A stretch of DNA of 5,011 nt from positions 1-5,011 of the forward strand of contig CAYOKH010000101.1 in assembly GCA_964404505.1 (NCBI GenBank), given 5' to 3'. The notes beneath the pieces are model-generated. The model was not told the origin of the DNA. It did not search any database and worked only from the letters and a program-made list of their open reading frames with translations. Shown in pieces: positions 1 through 4,787 of the stretch. Origin of the DNA: DAOMNN01 sp964404505. GTDB taxonomy: Bacteria > Pseudomonadota > Gammaproteobacteria > Burkholderiales > Rhodocyclaceae. The translations under genes were made by a program, and so were the position numbers. Every line of letters starts with the position of its first letter. Position 1 is the first letter of the stretch.

Positions 1-696
1 CGGCCTGCAGCGTTCGTCGAACTGCACGTGGAGCAGGGACCGGTACTCGATCGCGAAGGCATCACCATTGGCGCTGTCGAGGACTTGCAGGGCATCTCGT
101 GGCAGGAGATCTCCATCGCCGGGCAGTCCAACCACGCGGGTACCACGCCAATGCGCATGCGTCACGACGCCGGCTACGCCGCGTGTGCGATCGCCAGTTT
201 CGTGCGGACCCTCGCGCGCGAGATGAACGGCAACCAGGTTGCCACCGTCGGGAAGATCGACCTCATCCCCAACCTGATCAATGTGATAGCCGCTCGCGCG
301 ACGCTGACAGTCGACTTGCGCAACACGGACGAGATCCTGTTGCAGCAGGCCGAAGCACGACTGCGTGCGTTTGTCGACACGCTTGCCGAAGCCGAGGGCG
401 TCGCGATCACGACGCGATCTCTGGCGCGCTTTGAGCCGGTCTGCTTCGATCCGGACATCGTCGCGCGCATCGAGGCAAGCGCAACGGCGCTCGGTTACGG
501 CCACCGGCGCATGACCTCCGGCGCAGGCCACGACGCGCAGATGCTCGCGCGCATCTGCCCGACCGCAATGATCTTCGTGCCCAGCGTGGGCGGCATCAGT
601 CACAACCCGGTCGAGCACACCGAGGCAGGCGACCTGATCGCCGGCGCAAGCGTGCTGCTCGCCACGCTGCTCGAACTAGCGAAACAGGAAGGCTGA
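1..696 (+). CDS. M20-family Zn-dependent amidohydrolase (N-carbamoyl-L-amino acid hydrolase / allantoate amidohydrolase type), 5'-truncated
   Basis: This is the C-terminal 231 residues of an enzyme whose family is usually about 400-420 residues; the start lies left of the window. The frame is open from base 1, so the in-frame GTG at 28 is internal. Visible motifs, numbered from the first codon, are ELHVEQGP (residues 7-14, whose His9 corresponds to a metal ligand), GQSNHAGTTPMR (41-52, start of the lid/dimerisation domain), PNLINVI with Asn94, DLRN with Arg107, SGAGHDAQ (173-180) and GISHNPVEH (198-206, whose His201 is the last metal ligand). Family members are cytosolic dimers that hydrolyse N-carbamoyl amino acids, ureidopropionate or allantoate to ammonia and CO2. 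The metal-binding EE motif lies in the missing half, and the exact substrate cannot be read from the sequence. The gene is 3 bp upstream of a D-carbamoylase, which favours an N-carbamoyl amino acid substrate over allantoate. Confidence 0.9.
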   Translation, partial: RPAAFVELHVEQGPVLDREGITIGAVEDLQGISWQEISIAGQSNHAGTTPMRMRHDAGYAACAIASFVRTLAREMNGNQVATVGKIDLIPNLINVIAARATLTVDLRNTDEILLQQAEARLRAFVDTLAEAEGVAITTRSLARFEPVCFDPDIVARIEASATALGYGHRRMTSGAGHDAQMLARICPTAMIFVPSVGGISHNPVEHTEAGDLIAGASVLLATLLELAKQEG

Positions 697-699
697 ACC

Positions 700-1638
700 A
701 TGACCCGTATCGTCACCGTAGGCGCAGGCCAGCTCGGCCCAATCGCGCTTTCCGAGACCCGCAGCCAGGTCGTCGAACGCCTCATTGCACTGCTTGCCCA
801 GGCCAGGCAACATGGCTGCGACCTGGTGGTGTTCCCCGAGCTCGCCCTCACCACCTTCTTCCCGCGCTGGTATTTCGAGCGCCAGGACGAGATCGACGCC
901 TTCTTCGAGCGTGAGATGCCCGGGCCGGAGACTCGCCCGCTGTTCGACGCCGCGCGCGCGCTGGGCATCGGTTTCTGCCTCGGATATGCGGAACTTGCCG
1001 AGGAGGACGGCCGCATCCGTCACTTCAACACCGCCGTGCTGGTGGACAAGACCGGCACGATCGTCGGCAAGTACCGCAAGGTGCATCTGCCGGGCCACGC
1101 CGAGCACGAGCCATGGCGGCAGTTCCAGCATCTGGAGAAGCGGTACTTTCAAACCGGCAACCTCGGTTTCCCCGTGTTTCGCGCTTTCGGTGGAATCATT
1201 GGCATGGCGATCTGCAACGACCGCCGATGGCCGGAAACCTATCGCATGATGGGCCTGCAAGGCGTCGAGCTGGTGCTGATCGGCTACAACACTCCGGTGC
1301 ACAATCCGCCCGCGCCCGAACACGACATCCTGTCGAACTTCCATAATGAACTGGTGATGCAGTCGGGTGCCTACCAGAATGGCACCTGGGTCGTCGGGGT
1401 CGCCAAGGCGGGCAAGGAGGAGGGCGTCGAGCAGATCGGCAACTCGATCATCGCCGCCCCGTCGGGCGAGATCGTCGCAGCCTGCTCGACACGCGGCGAC
1501 GAGCTCGCGATCGCGCGCTGCGATCTCGATCTGACGAGATCGTACAAGAATACCGTGTTCAATTTTGCAATGCACCGCGAACCGCAGGCCTACGGTTTGA
1601 TCGTGACGCGCAAGGGGGCGGTGCTTCCGCCCGAGTGA
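700..1638 (+). CDS. N-carbamoyl-D-amino acid hydrolase (nitrilase superfamily)
   Basis: The complete 312-residue protein belongs to the carbon-nitrogen hydrolase (nitrilase) superfamily and resembles the roughly 304-residue Agrobacterium D-carbamoylase throughout. The catalytic triad falls at the same numbers as in that enzyme: Glu47 (FPELALTTFFPRW), Lys127 (GKYRKVHLPGH) and Cys172 (AICNDRRWPE). The nearby substrate-site residues His129, His144, Glu146, Arg175 and Arg176 are also present, as are the typical GYNTPVHNPP and HREPQAYGLI segments. The reaction releases ammonia and CO2 from N-carbamoyl-D-amino acids to give D-amino acids, in the cytosol, normally after a hydantoinase. ATG at 700 is preceded by AGGAAGG (686-692) with 7 bp spacing, and this site lies inside the last codons of the M20 gene, so translation is probably coupled. 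No signal peptide is visible. N-carbamoylputrescine amidase is an alternative in the superfamily, but the RRWPE and FFPRW segments favour D-carbamoylase. Confidence 0.93.
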   Translation: MTRIVTVGAGQLGPIALSETRSQVVERLIALLAQARQHGCDLVVFPELALTTFFPRWYFERQDEIDAFFEREMPGPETRPLFDAARALGIGFCLGYAELAEEDGRIRHFNTAVLVDKTGTIVGKYRKVHLPGHAEHEPWRQFQHLEKRYFQTGNLGFPVFRAFGGIIGMAICNDRRWPETYRMMGLQGVELVLIGYNTPVHNPPAPEHDILSNFHNELVMQSGAYQNGTWVVGVAKAGKEEGVEQIGNSIIAAPSGEIVAACSTRGDELAIARCDLDLTRSYKNTVFNFAMHREPQAYGLIVTRKGAVLPPE

Positions 1639-1643
1639 TGGCC

Positions 1644-1672
1644 TTGACCAGAAAGCCGTGGTCCGGAGAAAT
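1644..1672 (+). promoter_or_regulatory. Possible sigma70-type promoter for the DUF6494-like gene
   Basis: TTGACC (1644-1649) matches the -35 consensus at five of six positions. At 17 bp spacing the -10 would be AGAAAT (1667-1672), which matches only the last three consensus bases. It lies in the 85-bp spacer after the D-carbamoylase stop, where an internal promoter would be expected if the small gene is expressed separately. The poor -10 makes this weak. Confidence 0.22.
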
Positions 1673-1723
1673 CTGGCACCTCACCGTGTCGAAGCGATTC
1701 CCGGATTGCAGACGGAGGACTCA

Positions 1724-1930
1724 ATGAACGAAGAAACCCTCAACCTCAGCATTCGCAAGTTCTTGAAGATGGTCGGTGTAAGTTCGCAACGCCATATCGA
1801 GCAAGCGGTGGCGGACGCCATTGCCAATGGCTCGATCAAGGGAACGGAAACCTTCACTGCCAGGGTTGCTTTGGAGATCGATGGATTGAAATTGAATGTC
1901 ACATTCGACGGTCAAATCCAGCTCGAATGA
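1724..1930 (+). CDS. DUF6494-like small protein of unknown function
   Basis: The protein has 68 residues, starts MNEETLNLSIRKFLKMVGV and ends in the acidic tail QIQLE. I recognise the NxSIRKFLKxVGVxSQRxIExAV pattern from small proteobacterial proteins annotated as DUF6494; this is from memory, not a search. The N-terminal half (residues 4-38) looks helical and basic-amphipathic. The second half (45-68, TFTARVALEIDGLKLNVTFDG) alternates polar and apolar residues like a beta hairpin. There is no membrane segment or signal peptide. ATG at 1724 is chosen because GGAGG (1714-1718) precedes it with 5 bp spacing and because the family begins with MNE. An upstream in-frame GTG at 1658 would add 22 unrelated residues and has no such site. 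The gene lies 85 bp after the D-carbamoylase on the same strand, so read-through is possible, but no functional link is evident. Confidence 0.82.
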   Translation: MNEETLNLSIRKFLKMVGVSSQRHIEQAVADAIANGSIKGTETFTARVALEIDGLKLNVTFDGQIQLE

Positions 1931-2083
1931 GCCTCCAGACGCATGCGACGTAACCGCGGGCTCAAGTCGGGGACTTCGCAAGAGGTCTTCGTCCGCTTTC
2001 CCGATCTGCCTTTTTCTCCCCAGGACCGGTCGGCTCCACGCGCATTGCAGGACCAACTGCGCGACGCCGGCTGCAAACCGGGA

Positions 2084-2105
2084 CTCCCTTCACCACGAAG
2101 GGGAG
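2084..2105 (+). promoter_or_regulatory. Hairpin enclosing a Shine-Dalgarno sequence
   Basis: CTCCCTTC (2084-2091) and GAAGGGGAG (2097-2105) are complementary apart from one bulged G, with a 5-nt loop ACCAC. The right arm is itself a strong Shine-Dalgarno sequence 6 bp before the ATG at 2112. If transcribed, the hairpin would hide the ribosome-binding site. It is not a typical terminator because no T run follows. Whether it is functional is inference. Confidence 0.35.
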
Positions 2106-2111
2106 TTCATC

Positions 2112-2198
2112 ATGGAAGCAACGACCACCGGGCAAATCGGGCACGGACCCAGGAACGACGGCAACCACATGGCCCATCGGCCTGGCGAACGTTCCTGA
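2112..2198 (+). CDS. Possible 28-residue ORF, or 5' part of a frameshifted small gene
   Basis: ATG at 2112 follows AAGGGGAG (2098-2105) with 6 bp spacing, one of the best ribosome-binding sites in the window. The frame encodes 28 residues beginning MEATTTGQIGHGP and stops at TGA 2196-2198. The product is Thr/Gly/His-rich, has no hydrophobic segment, and matches nothing I recognise. The +1 frame is open across the whole of this ORF and runs on to TAA 2341-2343. Its C-terminal part, RDAYDRVDDLNRAFSQARK, looks more protein-like than random. Removing one base would fuse the start to that frame and give a protein of about 76 residues. The ORF could therefore be a real small peptide, the start of a decayed or mis-assembled gene, or chance. 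Confidence 0.22.
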   Translation: MEATTTGQIGHGPRNDGNHMAHRPGERS

Positions 2199-2281
2199 CG
2201 CTGGAGTCGCCCGTTCAGCCTCCACACCAGTATCCGAACGTCCAGACGGGTTGGAACAGTCCACGCAGCAAGGGACGCGGT

Positions 2282-2322
2282 CGCGCGATGCGTACGACCG
2301 CGTCGACGATCTGAATCGCGCG
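2282..2322 (-). terminator. Inverted repeat just after the dodecin stop; candidate terminator
   Basis: CGCGCGAT (2282-2289) and ATCGCGCG (2315-2322) form a perfect 8-bp inverted repeat around a 25-nt loop. A smaller CGAC-CGC-GTCG stem can form inside the loop. Read on the - strand, the first arm begins one base after the dodecin TGA (2324-2326). The position suits a transcript-end structure, but no T run follows the second arm, so it is not a classical intrinsic terminator. Confidence 0.35.
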
Positions 2323-2323
2323 T

Positions 2324-2524
2324 TCAGTCAAGCACGAAAGTAACCATCAGGCCAACGCGGTAAGCGGCGACCTTGCCGTCCACCACGCTGACCTGTTGTT
2401 CCTTGACCCAGGCACTGCGCACGTTGTGCACGGAGTCCGTCGCTTTTGCGACGCCCTGACGAATGGCGTCCTCGAAGCTTTTGTCGGACTCCGCCGTGAT
2501 CTCAATTACCTTTGCTACTGCCAT
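2324..2524 (-). CDS. Dodecin family protein
   Basis: The protein has 66 residues, the usual dodecin size. It starts MAVAKVIEITAES and has one central helix (about 15-32, SFEDAIRQGVAKATDSVH) between beta strands, ending GKVAAYRVGLMVTFVLD. Dodecins assemble into hollow cytosolic dodecamers that store or buffer flavins or related ligands. ATG at 2524 is preceded by AAGGAG (2531-2536) with 6 bp spacing and gives the family-typical N-terminus. An in-frame extension upstream has no homology. The classical flavin-stacking Trp directly follows the N-x-R turn in flavin dodecins. Here that site is Ser in NVRSAWVKEQ and the only Trp (residue 39) is two positions later. The classical Gln of the HYQV segment is Arg in AYRV (residue 56). 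This fits the AWVKEQ subgroup common in proteobacteria, whose ligand I would not assume to be flavin. Confidence 0.93.
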   Translation of the reverse strand: MAVAKVIEITAESDKSFEDAIRQGVAKATDSVHNVRSAWVKEQQVSVVDGKVAAYRVGLMVTFVLD

Positions 2525-2694
2525 GATCGACTCCTTTGTCTGGATTTGTTCCCGTACCTGCTCCGAGTCCAGAACTGCTCCGGGCGAGGCGAATTGCACG
2601 GAGCAACCGCGATCCGCGTAGCATCGACGCCCGCCGATGCGCACTCATCCAGATAAAAGTAAAGCAGGCGGCGCACACTTCCGCAAGCGACCCT

Positions 2695-2741
2695 GGCGCG
2701 CGCCGCCCTTGGCCACAGGGCACGTCGGCAACGCACCGACG
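2695..2741. repeat. GC palindrome followed by two tandem short hairpins
   Basis: GGCGCGCGCC (2695-2704) is a perfect 10-bp palindrome. It is followed directly by GCCCT-TGGCCAC-AGGGC (2705-2721, 5-bp stem, 7-nt loop) and, after one base, by CGTCGG-CAACGCA-CCGACG (2723-2741, 6-bp stem, 7-nt loop). Three adjacent self-complementary elements in noncoding DNA could be a structured RNA or a transcription barrier. In GC-rich DNA, stems this short also arise by chance. Confidence 0.35.
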
Positions 2742-2896
2742 AAGATCTGTTCGGCAGCGTCCGATCCGGGCCGGAGCCTGCCCGCCGATTGCATCACCTG
2801 GCAACGCAAGTGCTGACTGCCAGCGGTTCGGTCAAAGCAGCGCGTCGGAAGCGATACTTCATTTTTCCCGGGACAGTGGGGATCTACGCCGGGCGG

Positions 2897-2911
2897 AATC
2901 CGCGTCGGATT
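2897..2911 (-). terminator. Short inverted repeat after the AcpH-like stop
   Basis: AATCCG-CGT-CGGATT is a perfect 6-bp inverted repeat with a 3-nt loop. It begins 4 bases beyond the TAG stop (2916-2918) on the - strand. No T run follows, so it is only a weak candidate for ending or stabilising the transcript. Confidence 0.25.
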
Positions 2912-2915
2912 GGCG

Positions 2916-3539
2916 CTAGGTATTCGGTAAGCGCAGGCGCCTGACCGACTCGGCGAAGGTCAGCGCGTCGGGCAGGAACTCGAAAAAATCGGCCTCGAAA
3001 CCGGCGTAATCCCGCGGCAGTTCCTGCCCCGATCCGTAGAGGGGGTTGGGCCAGCGCAGGCGAAAGGCGGCCATGCGGTCCAGCGCCAGCGCGACGTTGT
3101 CGGCGTCGCGGTAACTCGCCAGCCAGTCGTGCGCCGACATGCGCTCGAATACCGGGAGAAAAGCCGGTGGCAATGGCTCGGGATGCGCTTCGATCAGCCG
3201 GTAGGTGTGCGCGGTGAAGTCGACGAGCGACCGCTCGACCTGGAGCCGCATGCTGACGTCTTCCCAGTGCAAGGCGAGAAAATGGTCGTAGAACAGATCG
3301 ATCATGATCCCGCTCACTCGTCGCCGCGCGGCACTGACCCGGGTACGACTGCGGCGAAAGGCCGGGTGGGTGTCGGCATAGCTGTCGATACGCCGGTGCA
3401 ACGCTACGCCGGCAGCAAGCCCGGCTCCGAGGCCGGGCGGAAGGGGGTCGAGCGGCCCCTTGACGAAATCGCCAATCACCCCGCCGACGCGGTCGGCAGC
3501 GATCGGCCCGGCCAGAAAAGCGTGCGCGAGATAGTTCAC
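2916..3539 (-). CDS. acpH: Acyl-carrier-protein phosphodiesterase (AcpH-like)
   Basis: The 207-residue protein resembles E. coli AcpH (193 residues) and the ACP phosphodiesterase/DUF479 family. The family hydrolyses the phosphodiester bond joining 4'-phosphopantetheine to holo-ACP, giving apo-ACP in the cytosol. Visible family features are the N-terminal MNYLAHAFLA, GDFVKG (23-28), LHRRID (47-52), an HD-like DLFYDHFLALHW (81-92), AHDWLASYRD (136-145) and the C-terminal FEADFFEFLPD (181-191). The initiator is GTG (3537-3539), which gives exactly the family N-terminus; no nearby ATG does. The best ribosome-binding sequence is AAGGA (3552-3556), about 12 bp away, longer than usual, so translation may be weak or regulated. 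The endonuclease-like gene lies upstream on the same strand across the scaffold gap. Activity on ACP itself is inferred from homology, as the family may include other phosphodiesterases. Confidence 0.88.
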   Translation of the reverse strand: MNYLAHAFLAGPIAADRVGGVIGDFVKGPLDPLPPGLGAGLAAGVALHRRIDSYADTHPAFRRSRTRVSAARRRVSGIMIDLFYDHFLALHWEDVSMRLQVERSLVDFTAHTYRLIEAHPEPLPPAFLPVFERMSAHDWLASYRDADNVALALDRMAAFRLRWPNPLYGSGQELPRDYAGFEADFFEFLPDALTFAESVRRLRLPNT

Positions 3540-3552
3540 GGCGAGCTACGAT

Positions 3553-3583
3553 CCTTCAAGTTGGGGAAGGCGGTTTCCTTCAA
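3553..3583 (-). promoter_or_regulatory. AcpH leader with two alternative hairpins, one covering the ribosome-binding site
   Basis: On the - strand TTGAAGG occurs twice, 24 bp apart, with a complementary CCTTC between the copies (3566-3570). CCTTC can pair with the upstream GAAGG (3577-3581, 6-nt loop) or with the downstream GAAGG (3553-3557, 8-nt loop). The downstream copy contains the AAGGA ribosome-binding sequence. The upstream hairpin can be extended by GTT/AAC with a 3-nt bulge. The two are mutually exclusive, as in a simple expression switch. The basic stems are only 5 bp, so function is speculative. Confidence 0.3.
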
Positions 3584-3588
3584 CTATA
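3583..3588 (-). promoter_or_regulatory. Possible -10 element (TATAGT) for the AcpH-like gene
   Basis: TATAGT on the - strand matches the sigma70 -10 consensus at five of six positions and lies 43 bp before the GTG start. No good -35 hexamer is visible upstream, whether or not the gap is closed by the 12-bp overlap. If it is used, transcription would start near 3576. Confidence 0.3.
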
Positions 3589-3594
3589 GGTGGC

Positions 3595-3606
3595 GTATCG
3601 GTTGAG
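3595..3606 (+). repeat. 12-bp contig-end sequence, left copy
   Basis: GTATCGGTTGAG immediately precedes the N run and is identical to the first 12 bases after it (3707-3718). The simplest explanation is that the two contig ends overlap rather than that a biological repeat is present. Confidence 0.85.
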
Positions 3607-3706
3607 NNNNNNNNNNNNNNNNNNNNNNNNNNNNNNNNNNNNNNNNNNNNNNNNNNNNNNNNNNNNNNNNNNNNNNNNNNNNNNNNNNNNNNNNNNNNNN
3701 NNNNNN
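3607..3706. other. Assembly gap, 100 N
   Basis: The run is exactly 100 N, the conventional placeholder for a gap of unknown size. It lies in the spacer between the endonuclease-like stop and the AcpH-like start, so neither gene is interrupted. The identical 12-bp ends suggest the true gap length is zero or negative. Closing on the overlap would leave about 130 bp between the two genes. Confidence 0.95.
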
Positions 3707-3718
3707 GTATCGGTTGAG
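3707..3718 (+). repeat. 12-bp contig-end sequence, right copy
   Basis: GTATCGGTTGAG is identical to the 12 bases just left of the gap (3595-3606). No other copy was noticed in the window. Confidence 0.85.
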
Positions 3719-3760
3719 CGTTTCCCTCGAGGATCGCGGTTCAGTCGCGCCCCGAAGCCG

Positions 3761-3775
3761 CGAGGCTGCCCCTCG
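3761..3775 (-). terminator. Weak hairpin after the endonuclease-like stop
   Basis: CGAGG-CTGCC-CCTCG forms a 5-bp stem with a 5-nt loop, 7 bp beyond the TAG stop (3783-3785) on the - strand. No T run follows. It may slow or end transcription before the AcpH-like gene, but the support is thin. Confidence 0.22.
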
Positions 3776-3782
3776 TCGCCGG

Positions 3783-4772
3783 CTAATGCTCGAACTCGAC
3801 CCACAAGGGGTAGTGATCCGATACGCGATACTGCATCTGCGCCCGACTCATGGCGAGGTCACGGTACAGATGCGGCACGAAATCGAAGCCACCGGCGTTC
3901 AGGAGCTCGAGGTCGAGCAACTGTCCATTGCCGTCGGCGAACCAGGCGATCTGGTCGTAGAACTTGCCGAGCGTGGGCTCGCCCGGATCGGCGAAGATGG
4001 AGCGACGAACGTCGTTCAACGCCGGTGGAACCACCAGGCCCGTCGACGTGAATGCCTGCCAGAGCGGGTCGCCGTGCCGATCGATGTTGAAGTCGCCCAG
4101 CACGACAAGATTGTGGTGCCAGCGATTGACCTGCCGTGCCCAGTCGGCCATCCAGCGTGCAATGGCTGTGAGCTCCGGCACTCGATCGCCCGCCTTGCGC
4201 CCGTAAAGCACGTGCAGGGTCACCAGGATCACCGTCGTGTCGCCGGCCCGAAAACTCACCGCATACGGCGAACGCGCAAATTGCTCTCTGAGTGCGTCCG
4301 GCGCGATTTCGGCCAGCCATTCGGGTGGCACCACCAACTCACCCGCGAGGCCCGAGAGTTCTGCCCGGGATGAATCGAAGAGAAACGCCATGCGCTCGCG
4401 CCCGCCCTTCGTTCCCCGGTTCACGTCCGTCATCAGGAAACGCCAGTTGGGCCCCAGCGTCTTCATCAGCGTGCGCAAGGCCCGCAGATCGCCGCACACT
4501 TCTTGCAAGGCCACCACGTCGAAGCGTGAGACGATCTCGGCGACCGCCCACAGCCCGCGGTAGTCGCGCTTGGGACTGTCGGACGAGCCGGCCGTCCACT
4601 TCTTCGTCAGCGAACCGAAGTTCTTGAGGTTCCAGGTCGCCACCAGCAGGTTGCGGCCGAAGGGGCGCTTGCGGGGAACCGTCTCGTCCAGGGACGCGCA
4701 AAAGCCCGCCATCTCCACACTCACCGCCGAAGGTGCAGATGGAGCGTCGAATCGGGGCAGGGCAGATGACAT
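3783..4772 (-). CDS. Endonuclease/exonuclease/phosphatase (DNase I-like fold) family protein
   Basis: The 329-residue protein has the EEP fold hallmarks in order: TWNLKNFG (46-53, Asn48), ALQEVCGD (88-95, catalytic-site metal ligand Glu91), TLHVLYG (185-191, His187), VLGDFNID (224-231, Asp227 and Asn229), YDQIAW (272-277) and RVSDHYPLW (316-324, Asp319 and His320). The metal-dependent phosphodiester/phosphomonoester hydrolase centre therefore looks complete. The family covers DNases, sphingomyelinases and phosphoinositide phosphatases, and the substrate here cannot be told from sequence. Residues 1-40 precede the fold and are Ala/Pro/Ser-rich with no hydrophobic signal peptide, so a cytosolic location is likely. 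ATG at 4772 has AGGA (4779-4782) with 6 bp spacing. Met21 is an alternative start with a poorer site. The AcpH-like gene follows on the same strand beyond the gap, with no evident functional tie. Confidence 0.88.
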   Translation of the reverse strand: MSSALPRFDAPSAPSAVSVEMAGFCASLDETVPRKRPFGRNLLVATWNLKNFGSLTKKWTAGSSDSPKRDYRGLWAVAEIVSRFDVVALQEVCGDLRALRTLMKTLGPNWRFLMTDVNRGTKGGRERMAFLFDSSRAELSGLAGELVVPPEWLAEIAPDALREQFARSPYAVSFRAGDTTVILVTLHVLYGRKAGDRVPELTAIARWMADWARQVNRWHHNLVVLGDFNIDRHGDPLWQAFTSTGLVVPPALNDVRRSIFADPGEPTLGKFYDQIAWFADGNGQLLDLELLNAGGFDFVPHLYRDLAMSRAQMQYRVSDHYPLWVEFEH

Positions 4773-4787
4773 GGCCGGTCCTGGTGG

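Larger units (their letters stand above)
1931..2323 (+). other. Convergent intergenic region, 393 bp
   Basis: This lies between the ends of the DUF6494-like gene (+) and the dodecin gene (-). Open frames cross it on both strands, but their products are Arg/Pro/His-rich with no recognisable domain. It contains a short inverted repeat AAGTC-GGG-GACTT (1964-1976), a T5 run near 2010 with no good hairpin before it, a hairpin over a ribosome-binding site (2084-2105) with a tiny ORF after it, a GAACGTTC palindrome (2187-2194), and an 8-bp inverted repeat at the dodecin end. No strong rho-independent terminator for the + strand genes is visible. Confidence 0.6.
2525..2915. other. Intergenic region upstream of dodecin, 391 bp
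   Basis: It separates the dodecin start from the end of the AcpH-like gene, both on the - strand. I see no convincing gene: the open frames on both strands are Arg/Ala/Pro-rich with no family resemblance. Apart from the dodecin ribosome-binding site (2531-2536), it holds a GC palindrome and two tandem hairpins (2695-2741). An AT-rich patch reads CTTTACTTTTATCTGG on the - strand (about 2650-2665) and could belong to the dodecin promoter. TTGCGG lies 17 bp before TTTACT there, a weak promoter match. Confidence 0.55.

Noticed and set aside
28..30. GTG at 28 as the start of the M20 gene
   Set aside because: The frame is open back to base 1 and already encodes the conserved ELH of the ELHVEQGP motif, so the start is outside the window.
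676..1575. A 299-codon open frame on the - strand opposite the D-carbamoylase gene
   Set aside because: The + strand protein has a full catalytic triad and family-wide similarity. The antisense product has no recognisable domain and is an expected shadow in GC-rich DNA.
1658..1723. Upstream GTG start for the DUF6494-like protein
   Set aside because: The added 22 residues do not resemble the family, and the GGAGG site points to ATG 1724.
1943..2314. A 123-codon + strand frame in the convergent intergenic region
   Set aside because: Its product is Arg/Pro/His/Ser-rich with no motif and no ribosome-binding site, and it looks like out-of-frame GC-rich sequence.
2705..2741. Two hairpins with 5- to 6-bp stems and 7-nt loops, reminiscent of tRNA arms
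   Set aside because: The loops lack tRNA features on the + strand: there is no T at position 33 and no TTCRA T-loop. On the - strand the order and loop sequences do not fit, and no acceptor stem or D arm is present.
2536..2919. Open frames on both strands between dodecin and the AcpH-like gene
   Set aside because: The compositions are Arg/Ala/Ser-rich with no family resemblance. Some overlap the dodecin start region, so noncoding is the better reading.
3580..4051. Open frames running through the N gap on both strands
   Set aside because: They depend on translating 100 undetermined bases and have no real sequence support.
3714..4373. A 219-codon + strand frame opposite the EEP-fold gene
   Set aside because: The - strand protein carries the ordered DNase I-fold motifs, and the antisense frame has none.
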